The notes beneath the pieces were generated by a model. It did not search any database. It was not told where the DNA came from and saw only the letters and a list, made by a program, of their open reading frames with translations. This document shows positions 25,537 through 34,333 of a stretch of DNA of 64,000 nt, piece by piece (position 1 is the first letter of the stretch; the number at the start of each line of letters is the position of its first letter). The DNA lies in NCBI GenBank assembly GCA_041748655.1, contig JBGTCV010000117.1:54087-118086 (forward strand), written 5' to 3'. This DNA comes from Leptofilum sp041748655. Lineage in GTDB: Bacteria > Chloroflexota > Anaerolineae > Promineifilales > Promineifilaceae. The position numbers and the translations under genes were made by a program.

Positions 25537-25821
25537 ATGATTATCGCCAGCTGCACCATTACTTTACAACTAAATGCCATTTTTTCGCTGAAAGAAAAGC
25601 GTCAAATCATCAAATCGATCTTAAACCGGCTGCCGCAAAAGTTCAACGTGGCCGTGGCTGAGGTAGATCATCAGGATGTGTGGGGAACGGCCGTTATCGC
25701 ACTGGTCACCGTGGGCAATGAGGCCCCCTACCTGCACAGCCAGCTGCAAAAGGCGGTCAACTGGCTGGAAGAGCAGCGCCCAGACGTTCCCATCACCGAC
25801 TATGAGATTGAGATTTTGTGA
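25537..25821 (+). CDS. DUF503 (YlxP-like) protein
   Basis: A 94-residue protein of the DUF503 family: IIASCTITLQLNAIFSLKEK then RQIIKSILNRLPQKFNVAVA and EVDHQDVWGTAVIALVTVGN. The LKEKR and VDxQDxW patterns are diagnostic. In Bacilli ylxP lies beside infB and rbfA; no such neighbours here. Function unknown. ATG 25537 is preferred to the in-frame ATG at 25507, whose extension is not part of the family. Confidence 0.85.
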   Translation: MIIASCTITLQLNAIFSLKEKRQIIKSILNRLPQKFNVAVAEVDHQDVWGTAVIALVTVGNEAPYLHSQLQKAVNWLEEQRPDVPITDYEIEIL

Positions 25822-25947
25822 GGAAGGCATCGGGTTGAGGCCGATCAACAACCGACAACCCGCACAGCAACCGTCGTGTGAACATCCGCTCCGTTCGCTA
25901 TAATGAACGGCATGGAACGAATGACAGCTTTAAAACGTATACAAATC

Positions 25948-28395
25948 ATGTCAAACACAAACACCTGCAAAACCCGACTCCTCCTATTTTTTAGCCTACT
26001 TTTGCCCCTGCTAGGGCTTATTGCCACCCCCGCCAACGCCCAAGACAGCAGCAGTGACCTTACGCTGACCATGACCGTGGGTTACGACAGCTTTTATAAA
26101 AGTGAGTATTGGGTGCCAATTCAGGTGATGGCCGCCAATAGCGGTCCTCCGGTTGAAGGATATGTAGAAATTCGCGTGCCGCAAGGCGGTGGCCAGGAAC
26201 CGGCTTCGTTTCGCAGCCCCATGAGTTTGCCTACGCAATCGAATAAGCATGTAACACTTTATGTAAAATTATCTACCACAACGAGTGAGCTAAACCTCCA
26301 ACTGCGTCAGAATGATGGCACCCTGGTTTCCGAAGCCACCAGCGGCATCATTCGCCGCCTGGGGAACGTTAATTTGCTCTACGGCGTTGTCAGCCCCGAC
26401 CCGGCTGAGTTTGCCTTTTTGGAGCGCATCCGGGGCAGCCGATCAGATGCTTCGGTGGCTCAATTAACCCTGGATGATTTGCCGGAAACGGCCGTTGCCT
26501 GGAACGCCCTTGATATTCTGATTTTTAACGATGCCGACACCAGCCAGCTCACCAGTAAACAGCGTGCTGCCCTGGATGCGTGGCTGAACAACGGCGGCCA
26601 ACTTATTGTCACTGGCGGAGCGAATTGGCAAAAAACGGCCGTTCCCCTGGCCAATTTGCTGCCCGTCACCATCGATGGCAGCCGCTCTGTAGACGATCTG
26701 CCTGGCCTGCGCGAACGCATCGGCATCGAATTCCGCGATCCTGGCCCGTATGTGGTGGCTACCAGCAGCCTGCGCAGTGGCGAACTTATTTTCCGCCAGG
26801 ATGAGCTGCCTCTGCTGGCTCGCCAATCAGTGGGAAACGGCTCTGTTTACTTTTTGGCGCTCGATCCTCGGCTGGCTCCCCTGCTGGATTGGAGCGGCAG
26901 GGAGGCAGTTTGGGCTACCATTGCCAGCCGGGTACCCGGCTCAACCAATTGGGGCCTGGGACCACAAAACAGTTATTCGGCCACAACGGCCGTTTCCAGC
27001 CTGCCCGCCCTCGCCTTACCCAGCATTTTACAGCTTATCGCTTTTCTGCTGATTTACACCCTGGCAATGGGGCCACTAAACTATTGGATTCTGAAGCGGC
27101 GCAACCAGCTAGAGCGTGCCTGGGTAACCATTCCCATTTTGGTCATTCTCTTTAGCGCCGTCACCTACTTCACCGGCTTTCAACTGCGCGGCAACGACAC
27201 CATCATCAACCAGATCTCCGTTGCCTACAGCCAGGCGGATGGCGAACAGGCGGATGTGTACAGCCTTTTGGGACTGTACTCCCCGCAGCGCACAACCTAT
27301 AATCTGCTTTTACCAGAAGGCTCATTGGCTCGGCCCTACTCTCAAAATTATGGTGCCCCTTTTGGTGCCAGTAACCCAAACATCGGGGCAATTACCTACG
27401 GCAGTCAGGTCTCTATCTCCGACGTACGGGTGGATATTGGCGAAGTATCTGTCTTTTTAGCAGAGAGCAGCGTGCCAGCCGCAGCTGTGTCCGGCACGGC
27501 CCTGCTCACGCTGGAGGGCAACAACCTGGTTTTGACACTAGATATTTTGAACAACAGCGCGGTAACGCTGGAGACGGCGTCGGTGCTGCTGGGCAATCGG
27601 GCTGTTGCCCTGGGAGATATTGCGCCGAATGAGCGAACGGCCGTTACCGAACCAATCGGTACAGCCCGCACCAGCGGATCGTCGGGCGGCCCCTTCTTCC
27701 CCGGCTTCAGCAGCGGCCAACCCCTCTCCGCCAACGCCGAAACAATTCTCGGCTCCTTCGATTATTACAACGACCGCGACCTGTACCCCCGCTGGCAGCT
27801 GCTGCAATCCCTGGAAAGCAGCAGCTTTGGCGGCTCTGGCACCTTCAGCCTCCCCGCTGAAACCGTTATCCTCATCGCCTGGTCCAACGAACCGCAGCTG
27901 GATGCCAGCCTGGAAAACCACAGCTTCAACAGCGAGAGCGTCACCCTTTACCTGATCGAAATACCGCTGCAACAAAATATCGTGAGCGGCAGCAACGTCA
28001 CGATTCCCCTTTCGCTGCTTAATTGGGAATCCCTGGGCAACAGCAACGTGTACAACCCCACTATCCAGGATTTATACCTCAACGGCGGCTGGGTGGAATT
28101 TGCCTACACCCCCTGGCCGGAATTCCAAAATATGGACGTCACCCGGCTCAGCTTCTCGCTGACGCAGCAGTTTGAAGACCCCAGTCAACTGCCCCCCGAA
28201 ATGCGCATCTGGGATTTTGAACAGGAACTTTGGCAGCCGCTGGGCACGGTTGCCTGGGGCAGCAACCAGATCGCAGAGTTTGAGCCGTACATTGGCCCCA
28301 ACAACGAAGTGCGCCTGCGGCTGGAAGACAACAACAGCCAGTTTGGCCTGGGCATTAGTGAAATTTATCCGGTTCTCACCGGCAATCTGGATTAA
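25948..28395 (+). CDS. Large exported membrane protein of the ABC/MoxR-linked locus
   Basis: About 816 residues. A signal peptide (LLLFFSLLLPLLGLIATPAN with AQA-like cleavage after ANA), then a beta-rich domain, then a region around residues 190-230 (LDILIFNDADTSQLTSKQRA, followed by ALDAWLNNGGQLIVTGG) that resembles the class I glutamine-amidotransferase-like domain of DUF4350-type and gliding-type membrane proteins. Two membrane helices (about residues 350-410) are followed by a long Ser/Asn-rich C-terminal part. It directly precedes an ABC-2 transporter (28525-31325), the arrangement seen for such proteins in other bacteria. Specific function is unknown. Start ATG 25948 gives the clean signal peptide. 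Four ACGGCCGT octamers. Confidence 0.65.
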   Translation: MSNTNTCKTRLLLFFSLLLPLLGLIATPANAQDSSSDLTLTMTVGYDSFYKSEYWVPIQVMAANSGPPVEGYVEIRVPQGGGQEPASFRSPMSLPTQSNKHVTLYVKLSTTTSELNLQLRQNDGTLVSEATSGIIRRLGNVNLLYGVVSPDPAEFAFLERIRGSRSDASVAQLTLDDLPETAVAWNALDILIFNDADTSQLTSKQRAALDAWLNNGGQLIVTGGANWQKTAVPLANLLPVTIDGSRSVDDLPGLRERIGIEFRDPGPYVVATSSLRSGELIFRQDELPLLARQSVGNGSVYFLALDPRLAPLLDWSGREAVWATIASRVPGSTNWGLGPQNSYSATTAVSSLPALALPSILQLIAFLLIYTLAMGPLNYWILKRRNQLERAWVTIPILVILFSAVTYFTGFQLRGNDTIINQISVAYSQADGEQADVYSLLGLYSPQRTTYNLLLPEGSLARPYSQNYGAPFGASNPNIGAITYGSQVSISDVRVDIGEVSVFLAESSVPAAAVSGTALLTLEGNNLVLTLDILNNSAVTLETASVLLGNRAVALGDIAPNERTAVTEPIGTARTSGSSGGPFFPGFSSGQPLSANAETILGSFDYYNDRDLYPRWQLLQSLESSSFGGSGTFSLPAETVILIAWSNEPQLDASLENHSFNSESVTLYLIEIPLQQNIVSGSNVTIPLSLLNWESLGNSNVYNPTIQDLYLNGGWVEFAYTPWPEFQNMDVTRLSFSLTQQFEDPSQLPPEMRIWDFEQELWQPLGTVAWGSNQIAEFEPYIGPNNEVRLRLEDNNSQFGLGISEIYPVLTGNLD

Positions 28396-28403
28396 CAAAA
28401 GAA

Positions 28404-28510
28404 GGCTCTTTGGGATTCATGGGGCTAGCAGCCCGTGAAACGTGATGCGTGACCAGAGGTAACTCACGTTTCACGCATCACGCAAAACCCCACGAAATCC
28501 TGAATATCCC
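28404..28510. mobile_element. MITE-like element, copy 1
   Basis: A 107-base non-coding element. Its ends are GGCTCTTTGGGATTCATGGG (28404) and, read on the minus strand, GGGATATTCAGGATTTCGTG (28510). The centre is a hairpin of CGTGAAACGTGATGCGTG and its mirror. It matches the element at 43011-43109 end to end with small changes. A clear target duplication is not seen here. Confidence 0.75.
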
Positions 28511-28524
28511 GAGAGAAAAAATCT

Positions 28525-29478
28525 ATGGCAACAATCATTGAAATACAGGGGCTAACCAAAAAGTATGGCGACCTCACCGCGCTGAACGACCTGACGCTCA
28601 ACATCGAAGAGGGTGAGGTTTTTGGCTTTATTGGTCCCAACGGTGCAGGCAAAACGACCACCATGCGCATCCTCACCACCTTGCTGAAGCCCAGCAGCGG
28701 CAAGGCGTGGGTAGCGGGCGAATCGGTTATCGACAACCCACGTGCCGTGCGGCGCAGCATCGGCTACATGCCAGACTTTTTTGGCGTGTACGACGACATG
28801 AAGGTTTGGGAATATCTAGACTTTTTTGCTGCCTGCTACGATGTACCCCCCAGCACCCGCGTGGGCATGATCGATGATCTCCTGTCGCTGGTGGATTTGG
28901 GCCACAAAAAAGATGCCTTTGTAGACAGCCTGAGCCGGGGGATGAAGCAGCGGCTCTGCCTGGCCCGCACCCTGGCCCACGACCCGCAGGTGCTCATTCT
29001 GGATGAGCCTGCCAGCGGCCTGGACCCTCGCGCCCGGATCGAGATGCGCGAGCTGCTGCGCGAGCTGAAGCAGATGGGCAAAACGATCTTCTTCTCGTCC
29101 CACATTTTGTCTGAAGTGGCGGATATTTGCACCAGCATTGCCATTTTGGAAGCAGGCGGGCTGGTGGCGTATGGCGACATGGCTGAGATGAAAAAACAGC
29201 TGCGGGCGCATCGGCTGATACAGCTGCGCGTGATTGATGATCTGACGCCGGTACAGGAATTTCTGCTGCGCCATGAAGCGGTAGAAAGCATCATTACATC
29301 CGAAGCGGCAGACATTCCGACGGACGCGCTGCGCTTTGATTTTAACGGCGATGATGAGGCGTTGAGTCATTTGTTGGCCAGCCTGATCGCCCATAACTTC
29401 CGGGTGGTGGGCTTTCAGGAAGAGACGGGCAATTTGGAAGATGTCTTTTTGCAGGTGACTAAAGGGATTGTGAATTGA
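28525..29478 (+). CDS. ABC transporter ATP-binding protein (ABC-2 type)
   Basis: A 317-residue ATPase with Walker A GPNGAGKTTTM, signature LSRGMKQRLCLAR, Walker B VLILDEPASGLD and H-loop FFSSHILSEVAD. The last 80 residues form the C-terminal tail of the DrrA/NatA-type. Two permease genes follow, the first overlapping by four bases, so the products probably make one exporter. It contains no ACGGCCGT octamer. Substrate unknown; the large exported protein upstream is probably a partner. Confidence 0.92.
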   Translation: MATIIEIQGLTKKYGDLTALNDLTLNIEEGEVFGFIGPNGAGKTTTMRILTTLLKPSSGKAWVAGESVIDNPRAVRRSIGYMPDFFGVYDDMKVWEYLDFFAACYDVPPSTRVGMIDDLLSLVDLGHKKDAFVDSLSRGMKQRLCLARTLAHDPQVLILDEPASGLDPRARIEMRELLRELKQMGKTIFFSSHILSEVADICTSIAILEAGGLVAYGDMAEMKKQLRAHRLIQLRVIDDLTPVQEFLLRHEAVESIITSEAADIPTDALRFDFNGDDEALSHLLASLIAHNFRVVGFQEETGNLEDVFLQVTKGIVN

Positions 29479-30314
29479 GATGGCGCTCCCTGACACGGCT
29501 GCGGGCAGGTTGGCATTGGTTTCGTTCGCTGAATGAAAACCCGATCTATTTGCGCGAAAAAGGTGGCTGGGGCAACCCAAATCCGTTTTACGAAACGCTG
29601 CGCCGCTACTCGCCGTTTGTGGTGATGGGCGCGATTGTGTTGGGATTGTGCGCAGGAATAAATCCGGCCTTATTTGGCACTAACGCCGATGATGAGCTCT
29701 TCATTTTTATTTGCCTGCTCTGCTTGCCAGGAGCGCTGCTCTCGATGTTAACAATTTATGGCTCGTTTATGGCTCCGGCGCTCACGGCTCCGGCCATCAG
29801 CATGGAGGTGGACCGGGGCAGCTGGGATATTTTGCGACTGACGCCCCACTCTACGGCGTCGATTTTGCTGGCGAAGCTGTTTGGCGGGCTGGCGCGGCTG
29901 CGCATCTGGAAGCTGATGCTGGCTCTGAGCGGCTTTCAGGCGTTGATGCTGTTTTGCATGTTGAGCTTTGTGGCGGGCGGTACGGCCGTTTCCGGTTTCC
30001 TCATCGGGCTGGGAGCGCTGCTGCGGCCGTGGGCCGAGGTGCTGTTTGCGGCATTTATCGGCATGTATTTGTCCACCTGGCTGCGCTCCGCGACGTATGC
30101 GCTGGCGGGCAGCTACGTCATCGTGGTGCTGATGAAGCTGTTTAGCAACAGCGGCGTCTGGCTGGGCATCTGGATCTTGCTAGGGGTTGATGAGGGCGGT
30201 GTGCTGACTGGCAGTATTTTATCGCCAGCAGTTATGTATGGAACGGCCGTCTTGCTCCTCTGGTGGGGCATCGTGCGGCAGGGAGGTAAATTGAGTAATT
30301 GGGTAATTGAGTGA
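29475..30314 (+). CDS. ABC-2 transporter permease, first of two
   Basis: A 279-residue protein with about six membrane helices. NPIYLREKGGWGNPNPFYET opens it, followed by GAIVLGLCAGINPALFG and SMEVDRGSWDILRLTPHSTA (the loop that contacts the ATPase) and ILLAKLFGGLARLRIW. TTG 29475 is the likely start, overlapping the ATPase stop as TTGA, which suggests translational coupling; no upstream ATG is available. The last codons (LSNWVIE) come from the left arm of the palindromic repeat at 30290. Confidence 0.75.
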   Translation: MRWRSLTRLRAGWHWFRSLNENPIYLREKGGWGNPNPFYETLRRYSPFVVMGAIVLGLCAGINPALFGTNADDELFIFICLLCLPGALLSMLTIYGSFMAPALTAPAISMEVDRGSWDILRLTPHSTASILLAKLFGGLARLRIWKLMLALSGFQALMLFCMLSFVAGGTAVSGFLIGLGALLRPWAEVLFAAFIGMYLSTWLRSATYALAGSYVIVVLMKLFSNSGVWLGIWILLGVDEGGVLTGSILSPAVMYGTAVLLLWWGIVRQGGKLSNWVIE

Positions 30315-30354
30315 TTGAAGAGTAATTGCCCAATTACTCAATTACCCAATTACA
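30290..30354. repeat. Palindromic repeat, AATTGGGTAATTGA family, partly coding
   Basis: GAGTAATTGGGTAATTGAGT and CAATTACTCAATTACCCAAT form a hairpin. The first 25 bases are coding (end of the permease, including its stop codon TGA at 30312-30314). Confidence 0.85.
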
Positions 30355-30371
30355 ATCTTTTTCGAGGCATT

Positions 30372-31325
30372 ATGACCGAACTTGTACAAGAACCAGTGAT
30401 CAAAAAGAAAAATTTCCTCCAGTGGCTGCGGGAAAATCCTGTGACGGTGAAAGAGCTGCGCAGCCGGATGCGCGGGCGACGCGCTTTTGTGGTACTCACC
30501 GTACACCTGCTGGTGATGAGCGGCTTCATCACCCTGGTCTATTCTGCCTTTGTTTCGGCGGCTGGCGGCCCGTTTGGGCCAGATTCCCGCGAGGTGGGCA
30601 AGGTGATCTTCAGCTCGGTGCTAGGCTTGCAAGGGATGCTGGTCATTTTTGTGGGGCCGTCGTTTACGGCCGGGGCAATTAGCGGCGAAAAAGAGCGGCA
30701 AACGTATGATTTGCTGCGCACCACGCTGCTAACGGCCAAATCATTTGTGGCGGGCAAGCTGGTATCGGCCCTCAGCTATGTCATGCTGCTCATCTTTGCC
30801 GCTATCCCGCTGCAAAGCATTGCCTTTTTGATGGGTGGTGTCGCTTTTATTGAGCTGTTTTTGTCACAGGTCATTATCTTCGTTGGGGCGATCACGTTTG
30901 CCCTGTGGGGGTTGTATGCCTCTAGCCGAATGCGCACCACGCTGGCTTCGAGCGTGGTCACATTTGCCGGGGCGCTGTTTGTGACGGTGGGTATTCCCGT
31001 GGTGGTGGGGCTGTTCACCATGATTTTGAGCCCGTTTTTTGCAGGAGCAGCCAGGCTAAGCTGGCAGGTAGAAGCGGCTATGATGTATGCTTTGATGGTT
31101 TTGGCCGCCACCAATTTGCCCGCCACGCTGATTGTCAGCGATGTTGTGCTGGTGCAAGAAAGCTCGCTCTGGTATTTTACCACCAGCGTGGGCGGCGCGT
31201 CAGGAGCCAGCCACACCATCTGGCTCTTTTCGCCGTGGCCGCTCTTTTTGATTTTGTACAGCTTGCTGTCGCTGCTTCTCTTCTGGGGCAGCGTGCGGCG
31301 CGTGCGCAAAATTGCGACGCAATAG
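30372..31325 (+). CDS. ABC-2 transporter permease, second of two
   Basis: About 317 residues with six or seven membrane segments. The N-terminal NPVTVKELRSRMRGRRAFVV and the FTAGAISGEKERQTYDLLRT loop are typical of ABC-2 permeases of the copper/Na export group. It lies behind the first permease and ATPase and probably completes the exporter. ATG 30372 is chosen over the in-frame ATG at 30315 because the sequence before it is the palindromic repeat. Confidence 0.85.
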   Translation: MTELVQEPVIKKKNFLQWLRENPVTVKELRSRMRGRRAFVVLTVHLLVMSGFITLVYSAFVSAAGGPFGPDSREVGKVIFSSVLGLQGMLVIFVGPSFTAGAISGEKERQTYDLLRTTLLTAKSFVAGKLVSALSYVMLLIFAAIPLQSIAFLMGGVAFIELFLSQVIIFVGAITFALWGLYASSRMRTTLASSVVTFAGALFVTVGIPVVVGLFTMILSPFFAGAARLSWQVEAAMMYALMVLAATNLPATLIVSDVVLVQESSLWYFTTSVGGASGASHTIWLFSPWPLFLILYSLLSLLLFWGSVRRVRKIATQ

Positions 31326-31331
31326 GCAAGA

Positions 31332-31398
31332 TTGTCATACCCGCGTAGGCGGGTATCCACTGGCACAATAGATGATTCCCGCCTTCGCGGGAATGACA
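31332..31398. repeat. Palindromic repeat, TGTCATACCCGCG family
   Basis: TTGTCATACCCGCGTAGGCG and the mirrored TTCGCGGGAATGACA arms enclose TATCCACTGG. Same family as 18519-18589. Its right end borders the start of the coiled-coil protein gene. Confidence 0.85.
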
Positions 31399-31401
31399 GG
31401 C

Positions 31402-33054
31402 ATGGATTCGATTTTTTGGATGAACGAACGATTTGAGGAGTTAAAGCAGCAGCTAACAAAGTGGAACGGCCGTCGCCGCTTGCGTGATGGTTTGCTCTGG
31501 CTGCCGCGTGGGCTGCTGCTGGGGCTGCTGCTGGGCGTGGTAGTCGCCACGGTTGCCCGCTTCCGCCCGCTGCTGACGAACGAGGAAGTTGGACTAGTTG
31601 CTAGTGGCTTGGGGTTAGTTGGGTTGTTTGTGGCCGTTGTTTGGCTGTTGAGCCAGCGGCGCGATTTGGTACAGCAGGCGCGGTTTGCCGACCGGCAGTT
31701 TTTGCTGAAGGAGCGGGCGAGTACGGCCGTTGAAATCCACACCAACCAGCTTTCCGTCAATCCCACCCTGGCCGATTTGCAACTGAACGATACGTTAACG
31801 GCCGTTCAGCGCATCGATACGCCAGCCATGCTGCCCTTTAAAGTAAACCGGCAGGATTGGTGGGTGATTTTATTGGCGATTGTGTTGTTGGGAACGGCCG
31901 TTTTCCTGCCCAACAGCCAAACCGAAACCCTGCTCAAAAGCCGGGCCATCCAGGAAAGTATCGCCGCGCAGGTGGAAGCGCTGGAAGCGCTGGAAGAAGA
32001 AATCCTGCAAAACCCGGAACTGACCGACGAGCAGCAGGAAGAGCTGCTGGAACCGATTCAGAGCGCCCTGGAAGGACTGCAAGAGGGTGGCCTGAGCCAG
32101 GAAGAAGCGGTCGCCACGCTGTCTGAAGCGGAAGCAGAGCTGCGCGACCTGGCGGCCACAAATGACCAATCAAACCTGCAACAAGCGCTGCAAAACGCCG
32201 GGCAGCCGCTGGCGGATAACCAGAACAGCCAGTCGCTGGGGCAAAATCTGCAAAGCGGCAATTTGTCCCAGGCGGGTGCTGCGGCAGCGCAACTAGCAGA
32301 TTCACTGCCAACCTTGTCCGATGAGGAGCTGGCGGAATTAGCGGCGGATTTGATGGAAACGGCCGCTTCCCTGCAAGATGTAGACACCGAACTGGCCAAC
32401 GAGCTCGCCGCCGCCGCCGAGGCGCTGCAAAACGGCGACGTCGCCGCTGCCCAACAAGCGCTCCAGCAGGCCGCAGGCACGCTCCAGCAGCGCGCCCAGA
32501 GCAATGCCGCCGCCGGGCAGGCCAACGCCGCCGCCAACCAGCTGGGCGAAGGGCGGCAAGAAGTGGCCCAGGCAGGCCAAACTGGGCAATCGGGCCAGGG
32601 GCAACAGGCCGAAGGCGGCGGCCAGGGTCAGGGCGAAGGACAGGGAGAGGGCAGCGGTCAGGGTTCGGGGCAAGGTTCTGGTCAGGGCAGCGGTGAAGGC
32701 AGCGGACAGGGTCAAGGTGCGGGCGAGGGCAGCGGCGGCCAGGGCGGCGGCGCTGGCGGCACCGGGCCGGGCGGTGGCCATACTGAGAACGTCTTCGTGC
32801 CCGATTTCGTTGATTTGAGCGGCTTTGCTGGTGAAGATGTGGAGCTGCCCGCCGAATGTCTGGCCAATCCAGCGGCCTGTGGCGGGCTGCTCAGCGAAAC
32901 ACCCACCGAGTTTGGCAGCGAGCAAAGCATTGTTCCCTACACCCAGGTCTTTGGCGATTACCGCAACGCCGCCAACGAAGCCCTCGCCGACGACTACATC
33001 CCGCTCGGCCTCAAAGGGTACATTCGCGACTACTTCTCGTCGCTAGAACCGTAG
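31402..33054 (+). CDS. Membrane protein with coiled coil and Gly/Gln/Ser/Glu-rich tail
   Basis: About 550 residues. Two or three membrane helices lie near the start (GLLLGLLLGVVVATVARF; VGLVASGLGLVGLFVAVVWL; WVILLAIVLLGTAVFLP). A region of about 250 residues (roughly 190-420) is predicted coiled coil, rich in Ala, Glu, Gln and Leu (EALEALEEEILQNPELTDEQ). The next 70 residues are almost only Gly, Gln, Ser and Glu (encoded near 32600-32780), followed by a short conserved-looking end (HTENVFVPDFVDLSGF). It resembles DUF4175-like proteins found with MoxR/DUF58 loci. Role unknown; perhaps a scaffold. The in-frame ATG at 31372 is inside the repeat; ATG 31420 is an alternative. Confidence 0.7.
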   Translation: MDSIFWMNERFEELKQQLTKWNGRRRLRDGLLWLPRGLLLGLLLGVVVATVARFRPLLTNEEVGLVASGLGLVGLFVAVVWLLSQRRDLVQQARFADRQFLLKERASTAVEIHTNQLSVNPTLADLQLNDTLTAVQRIDTPAMLPFKVNRQDWWVILLAIVLLGTAVFLPNSQTETLLKSRAIQESIAAQVEALEALEEEILQNPELTDEQQEELLEPIQSALEGLQEGGLSQEEAVATLSEAEAELRDLAATNDQSNLQQALQNAGQPLADNQNSQSLGQNLQSGNLSQAGAAAAQLADSLPTLSDEELAELAADLMETAASLQDVDTELANELAAAAEALQNGDVAAAQQALQQAAGTLQQRAQSNAAAGQANAAANQLGEGRQEVAQAGQTGQSGQGQQAEGGGQGQGEGQGEGSGQGSGQGSGQGSGEGSGQGQGAGEGSGGQGGGAGGTGPGGGHTENVFVPDFVDLSGFAGEDVELPAECLANPAACGGLLSETPTEFGSEQSIVPYTQVFGDYRNAANEALADDYIPLGLKGYIRDYFSSLEP

Positions 33055-33100
33055 CCACGCATTCTTTGCGCGCCAAACGCGGATTGGAATCCGCGGCTAC
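33051..33100. repeat. Palindromic repeat, GTAGCCACGC family
   Basis: GTAGCCACGCATTCTTTGCG and ATTGGAATCCGCGGCTAC are mirror arms (outer GTAGCC/GGCTAC). It begins inside the stop codon of the preceding gene. Compare 50391-50441. Confidence 0.7.
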
Positions 33101-33124
33101 ATTCATCTTAAAGGGAAAAATAGC

Positions 33125-33550
33125 GTGCTGTCACTTGAATACGAAGAACCTCAATATTCATTTTGTGAATGTTGTGGAAACAAAACCACAAAGCTTGTCC
33201 GCTATATCCTCCAGGACAACAATCCATTCGCCCTATACATGGCCACCTACACTAAAGGTCATAAAAGAAAGCTTGTGGAGTTAATTGTTGGGCTTGGTTC
33301 ATGGAGCGAAGATTCAACACCAGCTGAACGTACCGCGTTTACCCTTCAGATTTGGGAAAACAATAATGAGTGGGCCATTAGCCTGACGAACGCGGAAGAT
33401 TCAACATGGGGGCATGTTACTTTTTTAGGGCAGATTCTGAGTCGAGAAGCAGCTTTGCACCATCCCTGGGTACAGGATGTGTACAAAATTACAAATCATG
33501 TTCTTAGCCAGGACAATGCAGTTATTGCATATTTCGATTCCTCAAAATAG
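33125..33550 (+). CDS. Hypothetical protein with an N-terminal cysteine cluster
   Basis: A 141-residue protein of no recognised family. Notable is FCECCGNKTTKLVRY near residues 13-27 with three cysteines in a C-x-C-C pattern, which could bind metal, and a WGHVTFLGQILSREAALHHP segment. It starts with GTG 33125 after AAAGGG. Base composition is AT-rich, with no ACGGCCGT octamer, and it lies between repeats with the next AT-rich gene, suggesting the pair was acquired together. Confidence 0.55.
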   Translation: MLSLEYEEPQYSFCECCGNKTTKLVRYILQDNNPFALYMATYTKGHKRKLVELIVGLGSWSEDSTPAERTAFTLQIWENNNEWAISLTNAEDSTWGHVTFLGQILSREAALHHPWVQDVYKITNHVLSQDNAVIAYFDSSK

Positions 33551-33558
33551 CAAGCATC

Positions 33559-34197
33559 ATGGTACAAGAAAAGCCAAAAAGTTCTATTGGTTTTGTTCTA
33601 ATCGGCATCTTTTTAGTGGGTGTTGTTACTTGTCTCTCATTCCTGAGCGCCTATTTCTTTGCCTTTCTTTACGCAGATTTTTCGGGGAATGCAACACTTC
33701 TAACGTGGAACCGCCTTGTTTACCTGGGTTTACCGGTTGTTTTTGCTTTCTCGTTAGCCTATTTTTCCCGTCGGCAAATAAAATACTTGCTTCCAATCCA
33801 GTTAGCTCTAATCACTCTGGTATTTTTGGTAACTGCGAGCATACGTCTGGCACAGCTCAGTGAGCAAAAACAGATTTTGCAAAATTACCAGCAGTTCATA
33901 GAGCTGGTAAAAAGGGGAAAAACAGCAGAAGCAAACACATTCATGCTTCCTGACTATCAACTTGCACACGAGACTCTAGATGTCCGCCAACATGTGTGGC
34001 TAGAGCAGGCCATGAATACAGGAAGCGTTTCATCACCTTATTCGGTGCATATACAAAGCAAAGACCAGGCTTTTATCATACCCGACCCCAAAACCAATCA
34101 GTGGTATCATCCCACTGAAGGCTTTTTTCTAAGCCTGGAACGGCTCGACGGTGAGTGGTATTTTACTGGCGATGGCGGGTTGTACCTAGCGGATTAA
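33559..34197 (+). CDS. Hypothetical membrane protein, probable partner of the preceding gene
   Basis: A 212-residue protein with three membrane helices in its first half (IGFVLIGIFLVGVVTCLSFL; LVYLGLPVVFAFSLAYFSRR; YLLPIQLALITLVFLVTASI) and a soluble C-terminal half of about 120 residues with WYHPTEGFFLSLERLDGEWY. The start lies eight bases after the previous stop, so the two genes are probably one operon. AT-rich and without ACGGCCGT. No family recognised. Confidence 0.55.
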   Translation: MVQEKPKSSIGFVLIGIFLVGVVTCLSFLSAYFFAFLYADFSGNATLLTWNRLVYLGLPVVFAFSLAYFSRRQIKYLLPIQLALITLVFLVTASIRLAQLSEQKQILQNYQQFIELVKRGKTAEANTFMLPDYQLAHETLDVRQHVWLEQAMNTGSVSSPYSVHIQSKDQAFIIPDPKTNQWYHPTEGFFLSLERLDGEWYFTGDGGLYLAD

Positions 34198-34207
34198 ATA
34201 CGTTTCA

Positions 34208-34317
34208 TTTCTCGTTCCACGCTCGGCGTGGAATGAAGATTGGGACACTCCGGCGTCCCCTTTGCGGCGCAGAGCGCCTGGGCCTGCATTCCCACGCTCC
34301 GCGTGGGAACGAGAAAA
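34208..34317. repeat. Palindromic repeat, TTCTCGTTCCACGC family
   Basis: TTTCTCGTTCCACGCTCGGC and CTCCGCGTGGGAACGAGAAA are arms of a 110-base repeat; the middle has CGGCGTCCCC and a mirrored GGCGCAGAGCGCC. It separates the AT-rich gene pair from moxR. Confidence 0.85.
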
Positions 34318-34333
34318 AGTAAGAGGTTTTTTT

